From Pteria penguin (lineage: Eukaryota > Mollusca > Bivalvia > Pterioida > Pteriidae), in contig CM068590.1 in the NCBI GenBank assembly GCA_035048485.1, forward strand, positions 6,702,329 through 6,766,328: DNA of 64,000 nt. Direction: 5' to 3'. Position 1 is the stretch's first letter; each line of letters begins with the position of its first letter. The notes beneath the pieces are model-generated. The model was not told the DNA's origin, made no database searches, and worked only from the letters and a program-made list of their open reading frames with translations. The position numbers were made by a program, and so were the translations under genes. Of this stretch, positions 39,101-53,300 are shown one piece after another.

Positions 39101-42100
39101 GGCATATCTCTGTAAGGGGGAGATTCTGGGGCAGCCCAACCTCAGCCCCTCCAAAACTATGTTTGTCTGGGTACCAATAAAAAAAAAAAAAAAAAACATG
39201 ATTTCTCTAAAAGTCTTTTATTTTGTATGTAAATACTGATATTCCTTTAACATCATACATGACACGACATCTATATGATTTTACATCATACATGACAGGA
39301 CATCTATATGATTTTACATCATACATGACACGACATCTATATGATTTTACATCATACATGACACGACATCTATATGATTTTACATCATACATGACACGAC
39401 ATCTATTATTTTACATCATACATGACATGACATCTATATGATTTTACATCATACAGGACAGGACATCTATATGATTTTACATCATACAGGACATGACATC
39501 TATATGATTTTACATCATACATGACACAACATCTATATGATTTTACATCATACAGGACACGACATCTATATGATTTTACATCATACATGACACGACATCT
39601 ATATGATTTTACATCATACAGGACATGACATCTATATGATTTCTCTTTCAGGAGGAATATTACTTGAGCATTGGCAGAATTTTCCACAAACTCTCGCTTG
39701 TAGGTCCCAGCATTCAAGTCACTATATACAAACCAAGGTAAAGTGATTCAACATTATCTTGCTCATAAATTTTCTATAAATTCCAATCATTGTTCTTGTC
39801 TTTCCATCTTGAAATGTCAGAAGTGTACTCATAAATTCAGCATTATAGTTCATGAAGACAAAATTTGTGTTGTTGATTGTGAAGTTGTAGTTCATGTCTG
39901 GAATACCTACACTTGGAAGTGCATCATCACTTTGTTGAGTATGTAGCCTATGAGGTCAACTCCATGTTTCGTTAAGATGGTGCGGCCCAGTGGATGAGGT
40001 ACTTGGCTTATGACTGAAAGGTTCCGGCTTTGATTCCCGAAGTGGGCACACTGGTGTTCTGTCTTTCTAATAAAAAGATTAATAGTCTATCATAAGATCT
40101 GTAGATATACAGAATATTACGTCCTCAGTACAAATGTAAATTCATTAACACACTGAAACTTAATGTATGACTTCCCCACAATGAAATACTTGCCACCACA
40201 ATATTAGTGACAATTTTGAAAGGAGGAGTGTCAGAGATTTTGGTCTTTTTATTACACAGAGCTACTTCCCATGGTACAGTATCTGACAGAAAACGGTTGT
40301 TATGTCATCAAATTCTATGAAAACTGATCTAAAACGCAGGGAAATAATAGTCCACAAATGATGTTTTCATAGGAAATTGATGCCGTCATAATTGTTTTAC
40401 GTCAGATACATTAGCTGTACTAAATTGGAAATAACTTTGAAAAGACTCAATATATGCATCATGGCAGTGTAACTTGGTATATCTCTTTCTCGGTACAAAA
40501 TACTATCCACCACCATACAGTGGAGATAATTAAGTCAAATAATAAAACAATACCCTACATGTATTCCTGGATATACATGTGTATCTAATATTGTATTGAA
40601 TCATAATATTATTCTTTTCAGACATGAACAGCCTCAGAAGAAATATTTTTACCAATACCGTTTTCAAAACCCAGACTCGCATAAGTATGAGGTGTCGAAT
40701 AATGAACTGAAAAACCTTCAGCTGGAGAATTATAACTGGAATTACCTTGACCAGTACATCTGTACTAGAGGGGAGGGGGACTATGGTCTGATGGAGGTGA
40801 GTTATCTGGTCCAGTACATCTGTACTAGAGGGGAGGGGGACTTTGGTCTGATGGAGGTGAGTTACCTCGACCAGTACATCTGTACTAGAGGTGAGGAGGA
40901 CTATAGTCTGATGGAGGTGAGTTATCTGGTCAAGTACATCTGTACTAGAGGGGAGGGGGACTATGGTCTGATGGAGGTGATTTATCTGGTCCAGTACATC
41001 TGTACTAGAGGGGAGGGGGACTATGGTCTGATGGAGGTGATTTATCTGGTCCAGTACATCTGTACTAGAGGGGAGGGGGACTGTGGTCTGATGGAGGTGA
41101 GTTATCTGGTCCAGTACATCTGTACTAGAGGGGAGGGGGACTATGGTCTGATGGAGGTGAGATATCTGGTCCTGTACACCTTTACAAGGTGGGAGGGAGA
41201 CTCTGGCCTGAAGGAGGTGAATTTTCTGGTCTAATACATCTGTGCAAGATGGTAGGGTTACTGCAGCCTGATGGAGGAAAGTAATGAACCCTTCACCTAA
41301 AGATATAATTGCTAAATTTCTAGACCACTGAGTGGCAGGCCTGGAGTAGTAGTTTAAGCACCTAGCTAGCAGTGCAGGAGATTTCGGTTTGTAAATTGTT
41401 CGGCTGTGTTTAAAACGTTTGTTACCTCTGGCTTCTCGTAATGGTATTACTGTAAAGTTTCTGACATAGAAAAAAAAACAACCAACACTCTCGACCATTA
41501 TAGTAAGAAAGTCACTTATGTTACACTTTCACTTCAGGTAACAATTTAGCTATATATGTGAAATTTTCTTTTTTTTTATTTAGTCCCTGAAGTTCTGGAG
41601 GTCACGTTTCTTCATCCTACCTAACAGTAATCCTGCTACAAAGAGAATCTTGGACGGCCACGATAGGTATGTGTGATGTTGTCGGCCATGATAGGTATGT
41701 CTTATGTTATACAAAGTGTCTCAGAGAATCCTAGACGGCCATGATAGGTATGTCTGATGTTGTCGGCCATGATAGGTTTGTTCATGTTATAAAAGGTGTC
41801 TCAGAGAATCCTGGACGGCCATGATAGGTATATCTGATGTTGTCATCCACAATAGGTATATGTGTCGGCCATGATAGGTATGTCTTATTGACTGGATTGC
41901 AAAGCAATTCCAGTCTATGAATTTGCGAAATCCGTCTGTCCGTCCGTCCGTCCGTCCACACTGCGTCAACATTTTGCGTTTAGCATTTGCATTAAGCTTG
42001 GTTTCTTTCATACCCTAAAGGGTACTTATGTCAAAGCTGGTAGGTTTGTAGATACTTGAATGTTCTATCCAACCAATACAAAAATTTAGTGACCTTGACC

Positions 42101-44295
42101 TTGACTTTACGCTTCAGTAAACACACACTGTTTTTTGCCTTTAGGGTGACCACTTGCATACATGTATTGTTAATGCAAAGCAATTCTGGTCTATAAATTG
42201 GCAAATCTGTCTGTCCATCCGTCCATCTGGCGTCAACATTTTGCGTTTAGCATTTGCAATCCCGTCATACTGTCCTTGACGGTTTCTTGTATATTATTAC
42301 ATCCGAAAATATGAAACATCAAGGTTTTTCCTAAAAAATATCTATATATTTCTACAGTTAACACAATGCAAAAAGGTTAATAATATTTATAGAATCAGAC
42401 ATGCTTTTATGCAGTCAGTCAAATTATATTATATATGACATGATTTTTGCATCTCAACTCGGGCACATTGCTCATATGAATGACTGTACTCCATATCTCC
42501 TCATTCAGTCAGAATTTCCTGATAACGTTATTAACATAATTATGTCTAATATGTGCCTGAAGTAAGATAGACATAGAACTGCTGGTAATCATTTGTGATT
42601 CATTGTTTAGGTGCGATATCTACGAGGAGAAGTCAACACAAGAACTGCAGCAGCTTGTCAGTGGATTCGTACGATATTTGGAAATTCTGAACAAGATCAA
42701 AAGGAAAGCTCAGAGTAGAAGGCCAAAGGTGTGTATTAACATTGTTAAGATCTTACAACTTAATCTATTGTAAACTTCAAGTAACAGAAACTAACATTTT
42801 TCATCTTTTTATCTGTTTTATGTCTTTTTCTTGTGTATCTCCCGTCACAATTATCAAAGATCGAGATAAATGATTGAATTATGTATGTCATCTTAATAAC
42901 TTTTGTATCCTCGCCTGATTTTAACAAAGACTTATCCATTATATCGTCTTAAAAGGATTTTTTTTTAAGGAGCAACGAAACTCTTTTCAAAATTCTTTAA
43001 TACGTTGAAAACCATTCCAAAATCCATGATATGAAATGTACAAGGTCAAAACTCATAAAGGTACATAATATATTGTGACAGTATGAATAATAACAATTCA
43101 GCATGCCAGTTGAACTTGTAGTCTTGACATACCAGTCACTGCATAAATAATATAATCCCCAGTTAATTTCCAATAAATGGGTTTTACTAGGAGTTTGAAA
43201 ATATAGGGTCTCAGGAAGTTTTGTTTATCCTGTCCTACATACACCAATTTAATCGTAATTTTTCATGTTTATGGAATATTTTAAAGAACTTACATTAGAC
43301 TAGCATCAGGATAATTTATGTTCTATGATCCTATAGTAATCTTGATGAGCATTTATATAGTAGAGTTGTCAGCAATCTGATTAAGCTTCTTGGTTGATTT
43401 CAATCTGAGGAAGTTTTTGGCTCGGGGCTATGAGGCCTCGGTTTAACCGATGAACGTTGTCAATGACCTGGATTTTAAATGAATCAGTAATAATCAAATT
43501 CTTGTGACACTGGAAGCTAAAAATTTGGTCACTGCTGAGGAAGGGTCCATTGTGTAAATTTCTGTATAATACATCACACAGATGCCATACAGATGGGTGC
43601 AGTCCTAACATAACATACACGTTAACGCAAAAAGCGGTCACGTGGACTGCTTTAGCACACGTGCTAGGACTGCTCGACCGGACGCGCGTGTGCTCCTCGC
43701 GTTAACGCGGGAAGGAATTCGCGTTAACGCGATTTATTCCCGCGTGCACTCGGACCAGTCGCACGTTCACATATCTATATTTATAATTCTCTATGCAGTA
43801 CGGATGGAGAAAATAAAATGGATCTAATTAAATTACTGCGAATGTCGCCATAAAAACGTGTATCAAATGTAATGTTAAAATGACATCCTACATTAAGAAT
43901 TTTATATGTTTTATAAGGAAATTATCGCGTAGACACATGCAATAAGGTATTTAAGAAAAATTTATCCTTATATGTTTTATAAGGAAATTATCGCGTAGAC
44001 TTATGCAATAAGGTATTTATGAAAAAAATTTGTCAGTTTATACTAGCATGATTACCGTCTACTTTCATTTATTTATTTATTTATTTTTAATTAGTTTATT
44101 TATGCATTTATTTCTTATTTGTTCATTCATTTATAACTAATTCAGTTTTGTATTTACATGTATTTCTTATTTATGTATTTATTAATATTATTTTTAATTA
44201 AGCTGTTTTCTATAATATATGAATATAATAATTATCATCTTTATTATTATTTTTATTAATTTTTATTTCATTATTATTATTATTATTATCATTAC

Positions 44296-44337
<42 letters not shown>

Positions 44338-47300
44338 TGTCCTAAAATAAGAATAAATTTCATTAAAGTCCATGTTTCAATATTTTTAAAACACATTCCA
44401 GAACTCGGAAGGTTTTTATTTTATTCTAAATATTTTACTAACACATTAATGTTTTTATATTTAAATATACAATGTATATATCGATTCTCCTTCAAATCCT
44501 TCTATATGAACATGATAATACAAGTTTGAAGTTGTAAGCAAGCGAACGCGGCTGTCAAACACGTTCACGCGGCAGTCAAACGCGTTAACGCGGCAGTGAA
44601 GTGCGTTCACGCGGTCTTGAAATTAAGTTCACGTGGAAATCTGTGTTAACGCAGACGCGTGTGCTCAGCAGTCCTGAGTGCACGAGGAAAGCAAACTTCA
44701 CGTTAACGCGACGTTAACATAATATTATGTTAGGACTGCACCTTACTGTAACTGAGATTTTGATGTGAAGTCAAAGAACTAATCAACAAACAGATCGTAT
44801 TTTTGGAAAGGATCAACCTATGGATTCGCTAAATTTATTTTGATAAATTTCCTTTAGGTTTAACACTAACCGTATCTAAACATGCTATGTATATAATATA
44901 CATTATATACACACAATATTGAAAAAGGAACCCATGTTCTTGGAAATCTGCAGAATCTTTAAAAAGTCTGTAATGGGAAATTTTATATCTTTACAGCATT
45001 GTTCTGGGGAGAAAGCAGTGTCCACATCATCCCATGGTGACCAGGCAGGCAAACAACCTGATCAAGCTAAGTATGAATATTATATTTCCAATCACAGGCA
45101 AATTTGTTTAAATGATATAACGGCAAAGTCACAATACAGTTTTTTTTTCAGCTTTCTTAGCCAAATATCAGATTAGTAGTGTAAGAAATTAATGCTCCTT
45201 CCTTTATTTTCAAAAAATTAAGTACATAGTAATCGATGCATTTTTATATCCTGCAGTAAGAAAGAGGCAGAGAGTCTTCATTCAGGAATGTCTTCACTGA
45301 AGTTGATGGAAGCTATGAGAGATTCACAGTAAGTCGATTAAAAATAAAAAACGTAGTGAGAAATGCACAGTGACCCTGTACTTGTATGTGTTATCTGTCT
45401 GTTCATTTATTGCACCTTGATATTAGATTCTTTGCATTCCTAGATATTTGATATGACTGGTTATTATTTCAGCAGTTTTCAGTCATTTAGCAATATAGAA
45501 ACAGAAAATTGTCGGCAAGATCCAAGAATTAAACATTACACCATGTCTGTCCCTGTGGCTCATTTGTAGACTGGCATTCTCATCAAGTCAATCAATGCCC
45601 ACCATATTATATGATAATGTGTGCCCTCCTAAACTATACAAAAAATTTTTTCGTCTTGCTATCTGAATTGCAATTAACTCTCATTTACTTGATCACCAAT
45701 AACTCAAAATTCTCGATAGCTGTTATAAGTATCAGGGCTCAAAATTGGCAAAAATTTCAGATCGTCAATTGGCAAATTTAAAGAAAATCTGGATAACCTA
45801 CATTATATTTACTGAAATTTTAGGTTGCCCAAAGAGAATTTTAGGTTGTTATTGACTACCGAACAACAGCTAATTTCGAACCCTGAGTATTTATTTTCAT
45901 ACAAATATAATTTATGTTTTATGATTATAATGTATAAATGAAGTTATAAACTTTCATTTTCTATGCATGAATATTTTGCCCTAATTGGAACCCTGCTAAA
46001 TACAAACTGTGCCCTTTATGTTTGAGTACTCTTTGATTATCTGTATGTTTCTGATATGTCACTAATAAATGATAAATAAAAATATCAATGATTGTTTTGG
46101 ATAGAACTGGTATGACCTTACTTCCTAAGCAGACTGGGTTGCCAGGCAACTGTTTCATAGCAGCAGATGCTGTGGATTGGTGCATCAAGAATCTGCATGA
46201 CATCAAAACAATAGAGAAGGCTTCAGCTTTCATGCAGGTACGTCTGTACACATTAAATCCCTGTGTATGGAGTTTTAGTGTGCTTACTTAGCTCTTTTTC
46301 ATGAGGAATATGAAAATGTGTAGTTTGCAGATTCCACTTGTACATTAAACTTGCACTTCTGTTTTGCAGCATGACTGTTTTGCTCCTTTTTGTCTTGAGA
46401 ATTATACAAATGAGACTTGAAAAGAAATTCATACACTTTTTAGAAAATTTATGATTTATTAATATAATTAACTTTATTGTGTTAGATTTTACATAGATTT
46501 TCAGTTTTGGAAAAGAAATGAGAAAGTCTTGCACTTCCCAAAAACTTTTGACATCCTTATTAAATGATGTGACCTATATGTAGAACTTGTGCTTTCATGT
46601 ACATGTCTTTATCTCTAATATTCCTGAAATTCTGGAAAATTTTCCTATACTAAAGCAAAGACTTTCAAAAGAGACAATAATATTGTAGAAATATAACAGA
46701 AACTTGTAACAATAGTGTATGTTTGACTTATGAGCTGTGATAAAAATACGCAATACATTACATATTTGGACCAATGAGAGTACAACATACAAATAAATCT
46801 ATGTGCCTTCGTGTCGGTTAATTGAAAAATTATTTTAAAGAATACAGTCAAACTTCAATAACTTGAGGAGTGAGGAACCTTCTGAATCACTCAGAGTTTT
46901 GTTAGGTTCAAGTTTTTGAAGTTTCCATCATGATAATCAAACGAATGGAAATGCAGTCAAGATCACATGATCACTTTAAGTTTATGGGGTTTTTTTTACA
47001 CGAATTTTGGAATTATCGAAATTCATCTGTATTCAGTATTTTTAAAAAATTGTTAATGTGCCTTAAAAGTATGTCTTTTACAATGTTAATCCTCATTTCA
47101 ACTATGCGTATGTTAATTTTGAAATGTATACCTGTGTACTAATAAAATAATAATGAGGATTTCTCCGTATTTCAGACATTGATTGATGATTCCTTGATTT
47201 GCCATAGTTCTGGAAATCCTTCTCATAAATTCATGTATGGATTCTACCTGTATTATATAGTACCAGTCCTGGATAAAAATAAACCAGGTATGCTTAAAAC

Positions 47301-50300
47301 TATTGCTATGTATAAAGAATTTATATACTCAAAACACTGACACTTCTATCAAATACTTACAACTTCAAATCATTTATACTTCTGTTAAGACATAAAGGTC
47401 AGAGCTCTGATACTCCTGTTGAGGACATATACTTAAGAGCATTGGTACTTCATAGGGAAAAGTGAATTGACCCAAAGGAATATTTACTTGAAAAGAATTT
47501 AACAAAATTTTAATTTTGGGATTTTTCGTGTATTTTTATGTGCAATGTTTTTGGTCTCAGGTGAGCAATACAGGCCCACTTAAGCCTCTTGTTTCGAAAG
47601 GCCTTGTTGAATAATGTGTCCTGCCTGTGGGGCTGACATTTTAAAGTTGTTCTGTTTGCTTATTGTTCCCCGGGAAATTAAAATATGAAGTATTTAGTGT
47701 TATATAGTTGATCATTTTTGAGCAAATAATCTTTGGCACAAGCAATTTAGAAATGATGTCACTAAAATTTTAGATTTTCTGATTTATACTTTATACATGA
47801 TAAGTATTAACATAGTTGACCATTTTGGCCCTTGGGCCTCCTGTGTAAGATTAATTTGAATCTAGACTACTAGGCCATTAAGAAGCTGTGACACAGTCAT
47901 AACTCAATCCATAGTATTCTTGCCTTGAGGTTAAGAATTTTTGTTCCAGGACCAATTTAGCCTTCTGACTTTTGGATGAGACAGAAAAAATCAAGATCCT
48001 TGTCACTGTAGACACTTACTCTTAGATATCTCATATTCTTTAGATAGGCCCTGATGCCATCATTATCTAAGTGAAAAAGTGTGACCTGACATCAAACACA
48101 TACTTGAATAAAGTGTTTTCTCTTCTCCAGAGTCAGGACCTGTCCCTCATAACGTCCTCTTCCAGAACGAATGGTGTGAGGTCAAAATAGTACCAGTAGA
48201 ACCTGAGAAAGAAGATCAACCAACCTTCACCCTGGACACAAGTAGAAGATTGTCCTTGACCTCCATCGTTCCGGAGGAAGAGGATTGGAGGATTTTGTCT
48301 GGAATGGAGTCAGGAGGTCAAAGTTGGGGTCAACAGTCAGGTATACTTTATACACATAAATGTATGGTTTGAATATGACATATATTTTTTTTGCTAAGAA
48401 TTTTGAATTTTGAAGGCCTTAAAGATCTGTAGTGGTAGTCATGGTTACATCATTAACTGATGTTGGTAGATACCTGCTTTGTTAGACTAGTGAATATTTA
48501 TTGACTGCAAGGTTTGATGGGTATGTTCATATTAAAATAATGTTATAATTCTGGGGAAAAATACTTATGTATACTATAGTGGAACATTAAAATATAAATA
48601 AGGTAGAATTAAAATATAGATAAGGTAATATTAAAATATTGCTGAAACTGTGCTTTTTACTTATTCATATTTTAAAATCTGTAGCAAAAGTTTTAAAAAT
48701 TTGAATCATAATCCACTTTGTAAGAAACCTCTACACAAATGGTTGTCATATGAAAACTGTAATGAAGGAAATAATGATTTGCAAATACAATTGACAATTG
48801 AAATTATGTTTTTCATAATAATTTTTTGTTTGATATTATGTATCACATTTCAAATAATTACAGAGACTTAATTAAAGGGAAGAATTGAAGAATCCAAATC
48901 TCAGAGAAAATTTCTGTTGTAGAGAAAATTTCTTTTGATTTTTTTTTCAAGATTACCTAGGACTATATTAGGCCATGTAAAACTAATTCTATGTCTGTCA
49001 GACACCGCTGTGCGCTCAAATTTGTTGCCGACGAGTCGTATTTATTGCAACTTCGGGAAAAAATAGCTGCCGCATCTCCGTTTTGATCCATTCTTAAATA
49101 TAAATATCAATTTATAGAACACGTTTTTCCCGTAGGAGAAAGAGAAAGTACTTTGTCAGTGTTAATAAAATGCTTAATGTAATGCTCTTAACAAAAAACG
49201 TCTTTATGACGTTACTTGAAAGTATCATATATATGTAATAACAATACAAATACAAATGGAAAGATAGCTTTCTTCTTAGCAACAAAGTTATCTTTAAGGA
49301 AGAAACAATCGTGCAATGGACAATTCTTCCATTTCTAAAAGATACATCAATTGCCCAACTAATAAAGGATGTGTAGTCACATAAAGATCTGGAGATTGAA
49401 CCACACGCGAATCCCGATGAAAAGAAAGATTAATTTTCGAAGTGGTCGTAAGCAAAAGTGGAAAAAAAATGAAAATTTATACCCTACTTACCTTGCCACT
49501 TTTTCTGAGAAGAATAGAATTAATTTTACTTGGCCTTACCTTAATTCAGAAACTTTTCTCTGGTTTTTGTTATGTGCAAAATCATAAAAAAAGAAAATAT
49601 ATGATGTAAATGTATACATATATGATGAAACAATTAAATGTACAAAGCTTGTTTCATATGCTACAAATCAGAACATAGACTATGACTTAAAGTCTTCTTA
49701 TTTCAATAATATAGTCAGATGAAATTTAACCATTGGTTAGCTTAACCAGTGGTTAAATTTTCGAACAACTTGCCCCAGTACTTCACAGCATGATATTAGG
49801 AGAAAGCGGATCTATGTATTTCTAACGAGAGAAACAATTGAGACAGATTTAAGATAGAAATATGCGATTGACTTGACAAACTCATTCTATAGTTTCTTTC
49901 CTACTTACTTGAGGTTCAGTGTAGGTTTGTACATATGTAACTAACCTTTCTTGGTTCAAAGTAGGGTCACCATATGGATGGAATATTCCCGGTGCGACGT
50001 AAACCAATAATCTATCTATCTATCTAAAGTAGGCCAGTAACAACCACAGTATTAACAGTGGTTGAAACCTTACTGGGCTTTAAGTACTTATCAAGAATAT
50101 AAAGAAAAGTTTCAACCTTTTTTTGTAAATACTTTTCTCTAGATGAAAAAAGTAATACAGATTTTTATATAGAAATCAGTGGTTAAAGTTTCGACCAACT
50201 GTCCCCAGTCAGTCATTTTGTCATGTTAAGTCAGACATTGGATTATGACGTCAGAGACATAACAATCAAAAGCTGTCAAACAGAACTTTATTGTTAAAAA

Positions 50301-53300
50301 TTCAAGTGATATACTGCAGCGTGAAAAAATGACCTCACCGAATTCTGTACATTCATTGGTGTAAACTAGTCATAAGTGTAAAGAGAATATGTTTAACATG
50401 ATTTACTTAAGGTAACAATTTGCCACTATACTCGCGCCCATCGTATTATGACTTGAATTCTGTCAGTATTTATCATTACATATATATGTTAATGTATAAG
50501 GATGAAATGATCTTTTTTCCTGTTGATCTTGTATTTCATTCCATGCCAGACATACAATAATTTGCAATAAAACTTATGTCATTTTATTCTGACGTCACTA
50601 TACAAGCATTGATGACATATTGAAAATCGCGGCAAAGAGTAGCATTTCTGGCATAAGGCCCTTACATTGTGTTAAATTGGAAAAACATCTATTTGGATTA
50701 TTATTGAAATGTGTATCTGTCTGTCTCTCTATCCATGTCTGTCTGTAACTTCTCAAGCAAAGAATTAGAGTAAGGCAAATATCTTTGTTTTTCTGTCACC
50801 AGTCACAGATGTAATCTAGTATATCTATTGTATGTTGTATGTGTGTGTGCATGTATGTTTGTGTGTGTGTGTGTGTTTGAATATGACCTTGTTGTTTGTG
50901 ACATTGCCTTATGAAGACAAAACATAATTAGTATGACTTGTTTGAAGATCATCCATGCATTTTCAGGATTGCGCAACATCAATGTGGCCAAAGGTAGGTC
51001 AGAGGGCACTAATGGCTGTGGTGTAATCGTCATAGCAACTGTAGCTTTCACTTTCAGTCTTTCATTTTTTTCAGGCAAAAAAATTCTGTTAATTAGCATC
51101 ATGTCTGTAATGACAGAAATTAATGTAATTAACAATACACTGATGTACATGTATCAATTGAAAGTGTTAATTAATTGGCAAAGAGTTGTTTACAACAATA
51201 ACAGAATAGAACATGTTCTGATAACAATTATTTCTGTTTCTGTCATCATTTGCATGCATTGTGAGATTGAAAACTTTGCTTGTAGATCTTGCTTTTGCAT
51301 TTTTTTTTTGCAGGTAGCTTTAAAAGCATTGATTATGGGAATATTTTGTTCGTACTGTTTATAGATTTTCGTTAGCTTTCGAGGGTTTAGTTTTGGTAAG
51401 GAATGTTGGATAGTCTTTGTATACAAGTCATTCATGCAAAATATACAACGAAGCATTAAACACATTCTACATGTTTAAATAAGGTTTTTATTTTAGCTTG
51501 ATACATGCTTTAAATTTGGAGCAGAGGTATTCTTGCCAGCACTGGAATTCGCTGTGCTTTTGGGACTTGGTTTTGCTATTAGAGTGAAAAGATTTTATCT
51601 TTCATGTTTACCGTTATTTTTTCTTTTGGTCACAATATTTCATTTTTCTGTCTTTTGTTTCTTGTTTTATACTTTATTCATTTCAGTTTTAACTAACCTG
51701 AGCCAAAAGCTCAAGAGAACAATTACTATGGTCATATTGTGCCATTCATCGGTCTGTCTGTCGTTCAACTTTTAAGTCCCCTACAGGAGAATTTCACAGA
51801 ATGGGACATCCCTCTGTCTGTCAGTCCGACAAATCAGTTTCCCACATTTTTCCGTCATGCTTGCAGATTATCATTTGATATTTGGTACATGCATTACCAT
51901 TTCAAGTTACATATCAAGTTCAAATTTTGTTCCGGTTCGTTAATTTTTTGCTTAGTTACTGCTTTTGGACATAAGAAATTAATGCAAAAACTCAGTGTCC
52001 TGCATTAATGGGGGTACATTTGTAAGATTTTTCTGCAATACGAGACTGTGTATTTTATACCAAAACAAGTTTTTTTAAGATATTTATGTCATTTAAGCAA
52101 AAAGGAAAGTCAAAAATTGTGACAAAGCTGTTTCCACATCTTTTTGTGTCATGTATTGAAGCAATAGAGTATTTATTACTATTTAATTAAAATCTGTATG
52201 TATCAAGATTTTTTGGAAAGGAAATTAGTTTTATTGATTTATTATTTTCTTTTTTTTTTCTTTTTAATTTTTATGCATCCAGATCAATGGATCGGGGTAT
52301 ATTGTTTTTGGGCTGTCTGTTTGTCTGTCTGTTGTCAACTTTAACCTTGGCTATAACTTTTGAACTGTGAGGGATAGAGACTTCATATTTGACATACATA
52401 CTCAACTACCTCCTGCTTTCATGTCGCGATATAACTGAAAATTGTTGAAAGCGACGTAAAACACCAAATCAACCAACCAACCAACATAATCAACTAATGA
52501 AGTCCTTTCAAATGACACCAGGGTTGATGACCTTTTGACCTTGACAATGAACTTCATGCTAAAAATAACTTTTTGGACTTGGGGATATAACTTTTGAACC
52601 GTGAGGGATAAGATACAGACTTCATATTTGTCACGCAGACTGAATTAATGAAGCCCTTTCAAATGAAACCAAAATCTATGACGTTTTGACCTTGACAATG
52701 ACTTTCACGCCAAAAATAACTTTTTGGACTTGGGGCTATAACTTTTGAAGTGTGAGGGATAGAGACTTCATATTTGACACGCATACTCAACTAATGAAGT
52801 CCTTTCAAATAAAGGTCAATAAATTTTGACTTTGACAATTACTTTCACGCTAAAAATAACTTTTTGGACTTTGGTGATCCCGGGGGCATTAGTATTTTAC
52901 AAACATAGCTTGTTATTTTTATCTTTTTTTAAGCCAGCACTGGCATGCTGAAAGTACTACTCTTCCACCGTGGGAATTTTGGTTTTTTTTCATTTCGTAC
53001 CAAAATTGGTTGTCATGCATTTGCTTGCTTTAAATTACTAGAATCTATGAAATTCAAGGTAGATTAACCACATTTTTTCTTTAGTTTATTTCGGCCTGTA
53101 CCGATACACGTATGGTTAATGATTCAAATTTTACAGTAATTTGTCAGTAGTCAAAGCACAATAGTCAAGAGAATACTTTCATGTGTGTCTGCAAATATTT
53201 CCAAGCAATCGGTCAATAAGCAGAATTAAGCGTAAGCAATGTAAGACCCACTTGAACTTCTTTTAAATTATCTTTGCTGAATGAATAAAGTTGGGGATTA

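Larger units (their letters stand above)
39738..40621 (+). other. Intron 17
   Basis: Contains a SINE head fragment (39978-40085) and MITE copy 5 (40240-40452). Otherwise no feature. Confidence 0.6.
43596..44742. mobile_element. 1.15-kb inverted-repeat element with CpG-rich GTTAACGC motifs
   Basis: Termini are inverted: GGTGCAGTCCTAACATAA on the left and TTATGTTAGGACTGCACC on the right. Subterminal zones (43619-43760 and 44540-44715) are CpG-rich and carry many copies of GCGTTAACGCG or GTTCACGCGG, some spaced by cagtcaa/cagtgaa. The centre is AT-rich with a 70-bp duplication and an (ATT)n microsatellite. No transposase ORF; non-autonomous DNA element. No clear target-site duplication was found. 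Confidence 0.75.
42729..44996 (+). other. Intron 20
   Basis: 42729-43595 and 44743-44996 are plain AT-rich intron. The middle is the inverted-repeat element 43596-44742. Confidence 0.6.
45329..48130 (+). other. Introns 22-24
   Basis: Introns 45329-46104, 46238-47175 and 47288-48130. At 47560-47600 a fragment (CTCAGGTGAGCAATACAGGC) matches the right end of the element at 58190-60255. Otherwise no features seen. Confidence 0.6.

Noticed and set aside
39170..39200. AATAAA plus A run as a gene terminus
   Set aside because: It lies inside DEPDC5 intron 16, with coding exons continuing downstream; more likely the tail of a retroposed fragment.
40530..41498. 322-codon minus-strand open frame opposite exon 18 repeats
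   Set aside because: It is the antisense shadow of the 60-bp array; the + strand frame matches DEPDC5.
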